A stretch of 64,000 bases of DNA, taken from Adineta vaga (Eukaryota > Rotifera). Within the stretch, counting starts at the first letter, position 1. Each line of letters starts with the position of its first letter. Made by a program: the position numbers and the translations under genes. The notes below the pieces were generated by a model, which made no database searches, was not told where the DNA came from, and saw only the letters and a list, made by a program, of their open reading frames with translations. The stretch is taken from contig CP075493.1 in assembly GCA_021613535.1 (NCBI GenBank), positions 3,100,001 through 3,164,000 on the forward strand, read 5' to 3'. Below, in pieces: positions 22,913-35,200 of this stretch.

Positions 22913-25900
22913 ATGACTGATGCGTACGTTTTTCAATGTTTTCTCTCATTTTTTCATGTTCAAATCTGTTTAATTTCATAGAAAACAACGATTCGATCAA
23001 ATTGCAAAAACACATAAAGAAAATATACGACGAATACTATCAAACGAAGACTCTCAAACCACTATAGATTCAAATGATGATGGCAATCTTATTGAAGAAA
23101 TATTGAATAAAACAAGAAGTTCATTCAATGCCGGTATTGAATCATTTTTTATCTACAAATATTCATTATTAAAAGAATAGAAAACTTGTGGTTTCGATGT
23201 ACATCCTTTGAGTTTCTTTTTGAATAGGTTCTTCGGATGATTTCGGTCGTACTTATCAATATCTCATTGATTCATTATCATCAGGTGCTAATATATGTCT
23301 AATATGTATTGATGTAATACAAAAGAAAGATGCAGTTCGTATAGAATTCTATGTATATTTCCATATATTTTCATTTCTTTTCTTAAGATTTGGAATTGTT
23401 CATGTTGTTATTCACCATTCCATATCGTTTGTATACAAAAATGGATTAAAGATGGAATATATCAATCATCTACAGCAAATAACAGTGAAACAAATGCTTG
23501 GCATTGGTAAGATTCTTTCCCAACAAAAGAATTTTTGTTTCTTTTTCAAATATTTTATTTGTTTTTTCACAGTCCAAAATGTCGAACGGAATTTGACCAA
23601 AAAGATACACCAAAACGTTATTTATGTTATTGTCAAAAAGAAATTGATCCACAATTTGATCCATGGTTAATTCCTCATTCGTGTGGACAAACATGTGGAA
23701 AACGATTACAACCTGAATGTGGTCATATATGTTTATTACTTTGTCATCCGGGACCATGTCCACCGTGTCCTAAACAAGTAAATGTTCGGTGCTATTGTAA
23801 TCAATCAAGTCCAACAGCACGTCGATGTGGTTTTAAAGGTTGGTCATGTGGAAAATCATGTTCGAAATTATTATCCTGTCAACAACATCGATGTGAACAG
23901 GTATTATTTAATTTATATCAAGAGTAAACATGTATATAAAAAGCATATTCATCGATTAGGCTTGTCATCCTGGAGAATGTTTACCATGTCAGAAGACAAG
24001 TGTTCGATCATGTCAATGTGGAAAGACTAAAGCAATACGAAATTGTATTGAATTAAATTTTCAATGTGATCAAGTAAGTTGATTTTGATGAAACTAAATT
24101 ATACCATTGAAAACTTCGAGTTATTTTTAGCTATGTGGTCGTTTATTGAACTGTCAAATTCATCATTGTAAACGAATATGTCATAAAGGTGAATGTGGTT
24201 CCTGTCCTCGACAAGGCGTACGGACATGTCCATGTGGTAAAACAAGTAAGAAAGTTTGAAAGAATTTCTTTTTTTCTATATTTTTATTTGTTTTTGTATT
24301 TAGAATATGAAAATTTACCATGTTCAGAAGATGTTCCAACTTGTGGTGATACATGTGATCGAAAACTTGATTGTGAACTTCATCGATGTTTACATCGGTG
24401 TCATACTGGTGATTGTGAATCTGTAAGAAATTTTATTGTATCATATGTAAAAATGAATGAATTTTATTCTAAGTGTCGACAAGTCATTATGAAACGATGT
24501 CGATGTGGTTTAAAAGAAAAATCCATTCCATGTTGTCAAGAATTTCTTTGTGAAACAAAATGTACACGCATGCGAGCATGTGGGAAACATCCATGTAAAC
24601 GTAAAGTATGTGAATCATTTATTTGATTTCGATTATTTGTTATAACTGATCGTTTAGTGTTGTGATGGTAATTGTCCACCATGTCAAACAGCTTGTGGTA
24701 AAACGCTAAGTTGTCGAAATCATAAATGTCTTAGTGAATGTCATCGTGGTCAATGTTATCCATGTACACATAAAGCCGATGTAACTTGCGCATGTGGAAA
24801 AACATTCATAACGGTTCCATGTGGTTGTGAAAAACAAACACGAAAACCACGTTGTAATGAATTATGTTTGTAAGTTTTTATTTCCTCAATGAAAATCGAA
24901 ATCGAAGAAAAGTTATTTGAATGAATAGAAAACCATCCGATTGTCATCATATTGAACGTGAACCACATTTATGTCATTTTGATGAATGTCCAAATTGTAA
25001 ACAACAATGCAATTTACCATTGAAAGGTTGTGCACATTTATGTTCAGCAATATGTCATGATTCAGCATTGATTAAGGAAGAAATTAATGCCTCGAATACA
25101 CCATGGGGAATGAAAGAGAAAGAAAAATTGATTAGGAAAACTTTACCTTGTCCATCATGTCAAGTACCGATGACTGTATCGTGTTTTGGTCAACATAGAG
25201 TATGATTAATGCTCATTTTTATAAAAAAGAAAAGAATTCATAGAATCCTTTTCTTAGACACAAACTTTTCCATGCTCGTCAGCACGACCATTCTGTTGTG
25301 GTCAATTGTGTAATCGAATCTTAAAATGTCAAAATCATTTGTGCAATCGAGCGTGTCATGTAGTCACTGGTATATCAAATCAAACTGATGTAAGATAACT
25401 ATTTACATGAATATTATTTTATTCAATAAATACAATATATTAGGCTGGTAACGAATGTATTAAATGCGAAGAAATGTGTACTAAAGAACGACCATCGGGT
25501 TGTCAACATTCCTGTCCATTAGCGTGTCATCCAGAGAAATGTCCACCATGTAAACAACGTCTTAGAATGCGATGCCATTGCAATACACAAGTAATCTATA
25601 GTGATTGTCAAACATTCACAAATGCAAATGAAGAAGTAAAAGAAAAGATTAAATCATGTGGAAAACCATGTCCAAAGAAGGTAAAGAAAAAATGATCTAT
25701 GAAGTTCAAATTCTTTGTTAAAACATCGTTTTGTGTATAGATTGCTTGTGGTCATTCATGTACCTTTTCATGCCACTCTGGTTCATGTTTATCAGTGAAT
25801 AATTGCATGGAATCAATTCAAGTTCGTTGTGTATGTAAACGTATTCAACAAGAAATTCCATGTCATGAAACAAATGGAATTAAAAATTTTCGCTTACCAT

Positions 25901-26205
25901 GTGATGAATTATGTGCTGAATTGAAAAAGAATCGAATAGTAACGCCGCCAACTCCTCCTGTTGTTCAATCGATAATTGAAGAACCTAAAGCATCTATTGA
26001 AGTTGAAACTCCACTAGCAAAACGAAAGAATCGAAAAAATCATTCGAATAATGAAACCACACCATCTGTCAATTTAACTCCAACGGTGAAAAAATCTCGA
26101 CCACGTCGTTTTATTTGGACATTAAATAAAGTTATTGTTTTATTTGGACTTTTTACTTTTATTCTAGTTTCATTGATTATTTATATGTTTAAACATATTG
26201 CTTAA
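22913..26205 (+). CDS. NFXL1: NF-X1-type zinc finger protein NFXL1
   Basis: Fourteen exons (22913-22923, 22982-23133, 23228-23334, 23388-23506, 23573-23900, 23960-24073, 24131-24245, 24304-24422, 24474-24605, 24658-24869, 24929-25199, 25258-25389, 25444-25680, 25741-26205) encode 837 residues. The N-terminal RING/PHD-like finger ([20 protein letters not shown]...WHCPKC) is the presumed E3 ligase module. A long run of NF-X1 zinc fingers follows ([48 protein letters not shown]). The C-terminus has a basic/proline tail and one membrane segment ([20 protein letters not shown]), as in NFXL1 and not NFX1. The first coding exon is only 11 bases. The ING gene follows after 49 bases on the same strand. 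Confidence 0.93.
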
Positions 26206-26254
26206 TGTTTTCATCAGGAATCGAACGGTTAATTTGTTTTAGATTTATTTTTCT
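26206..26254 (+). promoter_or_regulatory. 49-base intercistronic gap with candidate trans-splice acceptor
   Basis: The gap between NFXL1 and the ING gene ends with TTAATTTGTTTTAG (to 26242), 12 bases before the ING start codon. No AATAAA is present in the gap. This fits an operon whose second cistron is freed by spliced-leader trans-splicing, which bdelloids are known to use; the operon itself is inference. Confidence 0.5.
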
Positions 26255-27341
26255 ATGTCTTGCCCAACTACAACATCAGATAATCATCAGTATACAAAAC
26301 AATTTGCTGATTATTTAGAATATGGAATTCATTTTCCTGAATTATCACAAATTCGGCAACTAGATGTCTCTTTACAAGGTTAGAAATGAATCAAACTAAA
26401 TATTTCTTTTTCTTTGAGTTATTTAATCGATCTATTAGTCAGTGAACATGTTTTTTAAACATTTAGATTGTCATCGTCGGATTCGTGAAATAACCGAAAA
26501 TCTACGTAAGAGCAATGACTATCCTGGCGAACAATCAGTACGATAAATCAATTCTTTAGATTTTGATTTTCTTTTCAATTCTATTTTTAGCAATTACAAA
26601 CAATGTTAATCAATACATTGATACAAGCGAAATCAATTGGCGACAAAAAAATGGAACTAAGTCAACAAATGCTTGATGCTACGGAACGACAATCAAAAAA
26701 ATTGAATATTGCTTATCAAAATAGTGGTAGATTTCAAGAATTTTATTTCGAATTTTTTTCTATCAACTTATCATTATTTTAGTTGAATCAATGAATCAAC
26801 AAAATTCATTACCCGAAACTAATGTTATTGATTCTGACAATGAATATGATTCTGAATCAGGTTTTATTAAAAAGTTTTTCTACGAAAAAAAAATATGTAT
26901 GATTTGTGTTATTTAGATCGTCATCGTTCTTTATGGAAACGAAAAACAACCATTGCTCCATCCGTAAATCTAAAACGTCGATGTGTGGTCAATTCCGAAC
27001 AAACAGACAAACTGTCTAATACTGAACGTGATAAACGAAAAGTCGTTCAACGTACTGTCAATGCAACGATTCCAACTGGCAGACGATTGAGATTAAATAA
27101 TGAATCATCAAATACCCAATCAGATGAAACAACTTATTGTTTATGTTCTCAAGTAAGATGAAAAAACAACGCCAGTTTTGAATTATATTCATTGTTATTT
27201 CTTTAGCTTTCTTATGGTTCAATGATTTTATGTGATAGCAAAACATGTGAAATTAAATGGTTTCATTTCAATTGTGTTCATTTAACTACGAAACCAAAAG
27301 GCAAATGGTTTTGTCCTAATTGTCGAGAAAATCGAATTTAA
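26255..27341 (+). CDS. ING-family PHD finger protein (inhibitor of growth)
   Basis: This is an H3K4me3-reading subunit of histone acetyltransferase or deacetylase complexes. Six exons (26255-26378, 26467-26537, 26591-26726, 26783-26860, 26917-27152, 27207-27341) encode 259 residues. The N-terminal ING helices ([38 protein letters not shown]) precede a basic linker. A C-terminal PHD finger starts [15 protein letters not shown] and ends KGKWFCPNC. The residues that cage trimethyl-lysine in ING proteins (the Tyr of YCLC, Ser and Met of SYGSM, Trp of KWFHF) are all present. The protein ends three residues after the PHD, with no polybasic tail as in ING1/2. It may be co-transcribed with NFXL1. Confidence 0.92.
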
Positions 27342-28124
27342 ACAATAAAATTCTTCTTTTTTTGTATAATCAGATAATTCAAATCATCAATTTTGAATTT
27401 CATCATCATGAATATGACGTTGAGTAATCTCACTTACTGACAATTAAAAAAGAAATAATAATGTCAACAGATGTGAGTAATGAAATGAAGTTTACTCTCG
27501 ACGTTTCGTTGCATCGATGAATAAATAATAGAATTTCACAACATACAGAAAGATGTTAGTGACAAAAGTTCTTGTAAGATTCAACTATATTAGATGTTAT
27601 TGAAGTGTCAAAAACAGATTATTTATGTCAGTAACAAGATTTATTCTTTATATAATTAAAAGAAATACAACATTCTAAATTCTTATCTTGCATTTTTTAA
27701 TAATAACTTGTCATTTGTTTGTATATGATAAAGAAAAATTATTGTAGACAATGTTTCCGTTTTGAATAAGAACCATGACATCTGTTGCATATTTGAATTC
27801 CATTGGGATATTAATTTATGATCTGTCCTTTTTTTTCCCTATTTCTACATATTCATTCATTGAGCTTGTATAAAAGCATGAATTGTTTTTTTATTGATAG
27901 CTGAATTAAATAGAAAAAAGAAGAAGAAATTTCTAAGGTGTTTATGTTTTGTTGTGAATAAGTGATAAAAGATTTTCTGATACGAATAGACGATAGTATG
28001 ATAGACTACAAAAAAAGAAAATCAACAAGATATTGAATAACAAAAATAGACTTGTTGAATTTTTACTACACGTATATGTGTGTGTGTGTGTTTTATATTG
28101 GAGTTCATTTCTGTAAGTTGGAAT
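27342..28124. other. Convergent 3' flanks (ING / thioredoxin)
   Basis: AT-rich spacer with an AATAAA at about 27344 just after the ING stop and a short TG repeat near 28078-28091. Nothing else was recognised. Confidence 0.45.
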
Positions 28125-28515
28125 TTATTTACGATGAGTTTCAATATCAGCTTTCAATTGATCAACATTGGCACCAACAACTCTGTGAACTTCTTTGCCA
28201 TCTTTGAAGAAAACGAAGGTTGGCATAGCTTCAACATTGAATTCTTGAGAAACAGCTTCACCTTGATCGACATCACATTTAAGAAAAACTACGGAATCTT
28301 TGTAGTCACCTGAACTCCAATCTTCGATCTTTGGTGAAATACGTAAACATGGTCCACACCATCTAAAGAAAGATAAAGAATGATGCTTCTAGTTTTGCAA
28401 AATTTCGTGTAAATTCTTACGTAGCAAAGAAATCTAACACAATGAGTTTGCCTTTATTTTTTCCACTTTCAAATTCAGCTTGAAGTTCTTCGAGTGTTGT
28501 AATTGAATGAACCAT
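28125..28515 (-). CDS. Thioredoxin
   Basis: This small cytosolic disulfide reductase has two exons (28421-28515, 28125-28362) and 110 residues, the usual length of an animal thioredoxin. The active site WCGPC is preceded by IVLDFFAT, and the cis-proline loop AMPTFVFF is present. The intron falls inside the Thr codon just before the active site. No signal or transit peptide is visible, so this is the TRX1-type form; a mitochondrial role is unlikely. Confidence 0.96.
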
Positions 28516-29589
28516 GTTTGAAAGATCGTTTAACGAAATATAAAAAGATAAAATCTAAAAAGAAAAATAAGTTTTATTAGTCGACCCGTGTAGAAGAATA
28601 TCTTTTGTAGTTTTGTTTGCAAATAGAAATGTTTGAGAAAAGAAATAGTAGTCAGACATTTTCTTTTCTCATTCTCTTTCTTTCTCTATTAGACACGTAG
28701 CCCTTTTATAAGAGAAGAAGAAGAAGAAGAACCTCTATTTCGACGAGATGAAAAAATAAATATTACTAATCAAATGATTCTTTCGTTAAATGAAGAAAAT
28801 CTGATCTCATATGATTGTATAAGAAATAGATATGTAAATACGAACGAAAAAAAAATAAAATATGCCGTATATAGTCAAATAAGATCAAATACTAGTTGTA
28901 CCAATCGATGATGACTTTAAAGTGCGAGCCTGCCACCATTTTTCATGTTTTTACTGCCATTTTTATCTTGAAGATGAATAATATAAGTTTTATATGCAGG
29001 AGTTTTGCGTATTTCCAATCTTTACTTAATAGTTCGTCTATAAATGATTCTAATTATACAAATGATTGACACGAAATAAATTCGCAAAATTTTTCTTGAC
29101 GAAAATAAAAATGAAATTGTTCTACACGAAATTCTTTTTATTCGATGAGAACATTACGACTGGTGACTAGTGCCATCTGATTAATACTAGTGAAAACGAT
29201 TGAGTAAGTCAAATTCAAACTTCAATCAAATTGTACATGAAACTATAGTGTAATTATGATAATCAAAAAAGGGTACGATTGAACTAAACTAAGAATAAAC
29301 TGATGGAAAGAATAAGAGTTGATTTATAAGAAAGAGATTTAGCATGTATTTAAACACATTATTTTCTATTCTTCACACACAACCGAAATTGCAATTAATT
29401 CAATCAATCAAAGGAACAACAAAACAGATACAAGAATTGGTTTGATCACGTTATTAGGAAACGCGCCGAATAAATTATAAAGGATGTTTTCTTGTTCTAA
29501 TGAAGTGTCGATTTAGTCTTTTAACATGATTAAGAATAAAAGTTGGTTCGTCTTCTGTTCTGTTTAAAAATAAAAATAGAATCGAACTC
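28516..29589. other. Thioredoxin upstream region
   Basis: AT-rich non-coding DNA with a GAA microsatellite at about 28714-28731. No gene was recognised; the thioredoxin promoter should lie here. Confidence 0.4.
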
Positions 29590-30225
29590 AAATTTCAACA
29601 TTTGGCAGCAGTAAGTAGTTTTCACATCTATCATGAATGGAAAAGGTGCAAATTTAGGATATCTATTCGAACGAATTGTTCAAATAAATTCAAAAGTCAT
29701 TGAACAAATCGTTTATCTACACCGCTTCCTGTCACATTCAGGTTCCATGTTCAAATTTTGATGCCAAAGCAAAAAAATTCAACGGTAATACTGACGAAGA
29801 CGTGGTTACTTTGCTAACTTTATTAGAAGAAAATATGAATGATAATGAGCAATCATCCTCATGGAAGGATTTTGAACGTCAATTAAATTTACAGTTTTAA
29901 CCCATTCATTTTCAAGAGCATTTGCATCAACAATTATTAAATTTACGATAAAAACAATCGATTCACGATTACATACAATCATTTCGAATTATTATTGGTT
30001 AAGTCCATCACATGAATGAATAAATACAAATCTTGTTATTTGTCAATGAGTTATCATCTAACACAAGTTTGTATGTCCGTTGAAAACACTCACGAACAGC
30101 ATACCCCATTCATCACATTGAAAGAAGCTCTAATGGCAGCACCTTTTCTTCTTTTACCTAATTTTACTTTACCATTCATCGTAGTGACTGATGCATCTAT
30201 GCTTGCTGGTGGTGGTGAATGATGT
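29590..30225 (+). pseudogene. Decayed Ty3/gypsy-like retrotransposon fragment
   Basis: The left part reads like a gag capsid region (KKFNGNTDEDVVTLLTLLEE, then LHQQLLNLR and IHDYIQSFRIIIG) but is interrupted by in-frame stops near 29898, 29950 and 29999. At about 30108-30222 it jumps to the segment between reverse transcriptase and RNase H of pol (TLKEALMAAPFLLLPNF, IVVTDAS), also ended by a stop. Protease and most of pol are missing and no terminal repeats were seen. It is a deleted, non-coding relic. Confidence 0.65.
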
Positions 30226-30603
30226 CTTATATTTTGTTTTTAGATTATGTACTTAAACTAAATACGGGTTCTTGATGTTATTGAGTATTTACCTCGATCA
30301 ATCTAATCGAAAAAACATAGTAATGTATTGAAAAAGCCTAGGCATTCGCTAATTATAGTTGTTTTACTACTTTTGTTCCTTCGATTATATACGTGTATGT
30401 ATGTATGTATGTTTTACGTTCTGGTATACAAAATTGTTTTTCATTATGACGTCTAAACTAATAGAACGAACAAGAATAAATATAGGAAGAAAGAAAAAGA
30501 AACATTTTTTCATGTCTTGTATTCAATAACCTTTTGAAAACGTTTGGTTATATAACACACACAGTCAACTATAAGAACATATATTTGAAAGCACGATTTG
30601 ATT
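30226..30603. other. Spacer with TGTA repeat
   Basis: AT-rich sequence with a short (TGTA)n run at about 30393-30410. It precedes the membrane protein gene and should contain its promoter. Confidence 0.35.
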
Positions 30604-31854
30604 ATGGTCGAATTTTCAGAACGAAATAGAGGTATGTTATACTGAATCTATTAAAAATAAATACTAACTGAATATATTCTATTAACAGAAAATCTCGTTA
30701 TGGATGAATTACAAACTAAACGATATTTTCAGCATAGTTGGTGCCGTATACTACTCATTCTAGGGGCATTTATTAGTTTTATTATTACTTGTATATTCAA
30801 TGGATTAGCTGGACAAGGACCTAATGGTATTAAATTTCTTTTCAAAACTTTTCTATCATTCGTTTATATTTAGCGGTATTCACAAGACAAACAGGACGTG
30901 TTAGTGATCAAAATCCAACAGAATTTACACCAGCTGGTATGAATGAATTTCCTAAAAAAAAGAAATTTTGTTGATCGTTGGTTTCTTTTCTCTTAGGTTG
31001 GACATTTAGTATTTGGGGCATTATTTATTTTTGGCAAGCAGCATGGTTAATCTATGCTATAAGTCGAATTCCAAGAAAATCAAATGTTGATTATTTATAT
31101 ATTCTTCCAAATACACTTCATTTCACGGTTTTCGTACTTTTTATAATAAATATGGGTTTGAATATCACATGGCTTATTTTATGGGATCGTGGATATTTTG
31201 GAGTAAGTAAATAAATTCAAATCGAAATCAACTGATTGATTTGTTCTAAAGTGGTCATTCTTTATTCTTTTGGCAATGTTTATTACAATTACTATACCAA
31301 TGATTATCACTCATATTCTCCTACAGCGAAATCGACAAAGTTATGTGAATTCAAATCGGTAAGAATGATATTTTTTCTTTTAGAAAAACGATTCATATTC
31401 TATCGTCTTGTTTATTTCAAGATCATTGGATATTTGGCTCGTACGTGTATTTGTTCACAATGGTTTTGCTATCTATGGTACATGGCTTTTTCTTGCAACA
31501 TTATTAAATTTGACTGTATGGATTTCACAAATCTACAACCAAAATCCTTCATCTGTTACCGATGCATCAACAGCTGCACTTAGCATTGTCCTTATTGGAA
31601 TTGTCGTTTATTTCATTTGTGAAAATGTCATCTTCTATTCCTCAATGGCCTATACATTTCTTCCATGGTTTGTTCTCATCTTCGCTCTATGCGGTATAAT
31701 CTCAAAGAATGCTCAACGAGACAATATTCCTGCTAGGAATAAATCATTCGTAATGGCTCTCTTAATCATCTGTTGCATTTTATTTCTAATTCGTCTAATC
31801 TTATTCATTGTACGTTATGTAAGAAAACAAATTCCAACTGCCCGAGATCCTTAA
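30604..31854 (+). CDS. Multi-pass membrane protein of unknown function
   Basis: Six exons (30604-30631, 30689-30826, 30874-30936, 30997-31202, 31252-31358, 31422-31854) encode 324 residues. I count about eight hydrophobic segments, among them ILLILGAFISFIITCIF, WTFSIWGIIYFWQAAWLIYA, FTVFVLFIINMGLNITWLIL, FFILLAMFITITIPMIIT, IVLIGIVVYFICENVIFY and FVMALLIICCILFLIRLIL. The FTPAGWTFSIWGIIYFWQ stretch recalls the tryptophan-rich TspO/MBR signature and unnamed invertebrate membrane proteins, but the protein is about twice the TspO length. I do not recognise a named family. No signal peptide is apparent, and the C-terminus is short and basic (RKQIPTARDP). Confidence 0.75.
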
Positions 31855-32294
31855 ACTAATAAACAAAAGATGATTCTTTGCTTTTAATAATTCATATTTA
31901 TGTGAACAAGAAAAAAAGAAGAAGAAGAAGAGAGAAAAAGAGAAATTTGATAAGCAGATGTTCACAAAGTAACTAGAAAAAAAAAATTCTATGTACATAC
32001 AAAGAAATGATTGCAATAGATGATAAGATAGATAATTGAATTATGCAGGAAATCAGTATAAAATAAAAGATCCTGTTCTGCATATTTCAACGCTAACAGA
32101 TAAAAAGAAAAGAAAATTTAAAATTGTCTTAAGAAAGAAATTTCACTGTTTTAATTTATTCTTGTTGACATATACACTTATATCTCTAGTCTAGATAAAA
32201 GAATAAGAAATGAAGTTGATATTAGTTACGTATACACATATAATGGCAACAAGGGAAGAAGAAGAAAGAGAAGAAAATATATTTTTTTTTGTAA
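31855..32294. other. Convergent 3' flanks
   Basis: Purine-rich spacer with AATAAA-like motifs and a GAAGAA run near 31916-31930. No coding sequence was recognised. Confidence 0.4.
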
Positions 32295-35200
32295 TTAATT
32301 ATAACGTGTGCGACTATTAGAATTAGTTGATGGATGATAAGAATTGATAATAGGTGGAATCGCTGGTGATACTTTCTATAAAAGAAGAAAATATGGATGA
32401 AAATTTCGAATATATATCTTCAGATTTTTACCATTGGTCTTTGCTCAATTTCAATCTCTTCAACAATATTATTTGGTACATGACCAACTTCACCAAGAAA
32501 ATTTCTTGCACGCCACCATTTCTTTGAACTATCTTCAATTTCAATTAATTCACCACGATGTACAGTTAATTCTTTCGCATTATGACCTTTACGATCGATT
32601 TTGACAGCACATATTCTATTAACATAAAGTTGAAATAATCATTTTTTTTTCTTTTCTTCTCGAAACACTTGTTTTTTCTTTCTTACTTTGCTCCAGCACG
32701 TTTACGATCAATAGCCCAAGCATGTTCATTTTGCATATGAGCGTTATAATCTTCTAACATACCGTTTTTAGGCGAACGATTTAAAGTTGAACTATCAAAA
32801 TGTGTTGCACTTGGTGAAGGTTGACGAACAAATGTTGTGTTATAATTTGTTGTTAAACCATTGTTATTTGGTGGTTGCTAAATCATACATATATATATAT
32901 ATATATTCAAATGATCAGGTATATTTAACATACACGAGCATTTGTGGTTGTGGTCGTTGTAATCCAAGCTGATTGTTGTTTCTCATCAAATTGTGTGAAT
33001 GGATGAGTTGTAGTTGTTGTTCGTTCAGTTGTACGGGCAGATGAGAGAGGTAGTGTTGGAGGAGGATGACCAATAGATGCATCTTGGATCCAAATGGCTC
33101 GACCTTCGTAAAATACTGGTCGATAATCGGAAAATTTTGGTATTGATTCATCACTGAAATGGAATATTAAAATAGAAAATGTCATTTTAATTTCTAAATC
33201 ATAGATTTTTACCCTGTTCGAATCCATGCTGGACCAAGATTACGTAAAATTTCATGTTCTTTCGATGTTAGACAATTCAATAATAATTCTTTTGCTTCTT
33301 TTCGCAATGCTGGTGTCCAAACTTCTTGTGTTATCTGCACATGATTTGCATGTTTTGAACGTAATGTATAGATAATAAATTGTAATGGTGATAATAAATA
33401 ATGAACTAATTCAGGTGCATTTGGATTATGTATAATATGTTTAAGTTCGCCTAATAAATTAAATGAATGTTTAAATTTTTGTAATATATCAATAAAATAA
33501 CGATCATCTGGAAGTTTTTCTACCATTTGTTTTAGGCCAGCTAAGAAGAAGAAAAATGAATTCTTATTGAAATGAAATTGCATGAAAAGAATTTACTCGT
33601 TGATTTCTTTTCTTTTCGTCGATAATCACGTTCTAATTCTTTGGTATATTCCATCACTGCTTCAAGATAACGTACAAATAATTCAATATCATCAAAACAT
33701 TTATTTAATTCTTCTGTTAAATGTTTATAATAATCTGTTGCTTGGACAGTTGTTTGTTGAGTTAGTGTTCGTGTTTGTTGACTACCAGGCATGTATGATG
33801 GATCTATAGGTTGTTGGTTTACTTTTAGAAAAGATTAAAAAGAAAGATTGTCATGTTACTTACGATTCATATGTGTTGATTCTGTCATTACATGCTGCAT
33901 TAAACCAGGTCCAGTACTACCGTGATATGAATCGGGAATAGGATGATCAAGTAGACCACGTGTTTCCATTGTAGCACTAATGTACAATAAGAATAATTCA
34001 ATTGTGCAATGAAATAAATCTCAATTATTCAACATAGAGAAGGTCTTTTTCTTTGTTCGTATGAACGACTAACTTACTCGACATACTTTCAGCTTCAAGG
34101 TAACATTCTGTACGTGTCAAAAGTACATATAACAAGGATTAGTGTAAAGTTTTACTTCTAATTAAGTAGTGTTGACAATATATTTACACAGTGAACAATC
34201 AATTCACACACACACACACACATGCAATTCGAAGATCAGTTCATGTATTCTTACCTTTTGGAATGTTTTAATGGTTTACCAGTAGCAGTTCGAATACTAT
34301 CAACAAGTATTCTTGCTTCATTATTTGAACATTTAAATACAACAACCGGTGATGCATCACTATTTGTTGAATTACTAGCATGACTTGTTGTTGATACTAA
34401 TTGTCGATCGATGAGACGATACATAAATATATCATTAAGTGTATCGGGTACATCAGCATGTACACACGTTGGATCGACAATTTCAAGTGGAATTGTTTCG
34501 GCAATAATCTAGAAAAGAAAAACAAAAGAGAAATATATTACAAAAAAATTTCAATTCGATATTACTTGTGTTCCTCGATCAAATATAACCAATGAACGAT
34601 CGGTAACATATAAAGAACATGGTTTATTAATAAAACTTTGAGTTTGTTCCTTTTGACGTAATTTACTAACAACTTCGGCCGAATAAAAAGTATCTAAATA
34701 TCAATAGGGATATATACAAATATGAAAATTTCTCAACGAACTTCGTCTATCTTCAATTCGTACAATTGCTAACAGGGAAGCATCAACACGAAATGCTCGT
34801 GATAAATCAAGATTGTGTGCATTAGAATATGAACGTGATGGATAACCATCAGCTAATAGATGATTCGATAGAGGAGGTGAAGTAGTTTGGTCTAAATGAA
34901 AAACATAATATTTTAAATTTTCATTTCTCAAAGGAAAAACTTATTTTCTCTAAAATAAATATTACAAGACAAACACATACCATTATAGTGTTCAGTGAGG
35001 CGATAACGTGGTATAGAATAGTTGACAGGTAGACCGGCATGCGGTATCGATGGATTTTGAAAATAAGTCATCTTTCGAATGTATTTATTTACCTCGCCTA
35101 CAATGTATTTCTTTCTGATGAAGAAATAACGAGAGTTCAATACTGATTTATATAATGAAATAAAGAGAAAACGAATGGATGTTGATAATCGACGTGTGTC

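Noticed and set aside
31236-31583. 115-codon frame overlapping the membrane protein gene
   Set aside because: It runs through an intron and out of frame with the hydrophobic segments of the spliced protein.
34078-34107. Inclusion of this segment as a constitutive EPS8 exon
   Set aside because: It creates an in-frame stop, while direct joining of 34255 to 33976 keeps the frame and the total is a whole number of codons.
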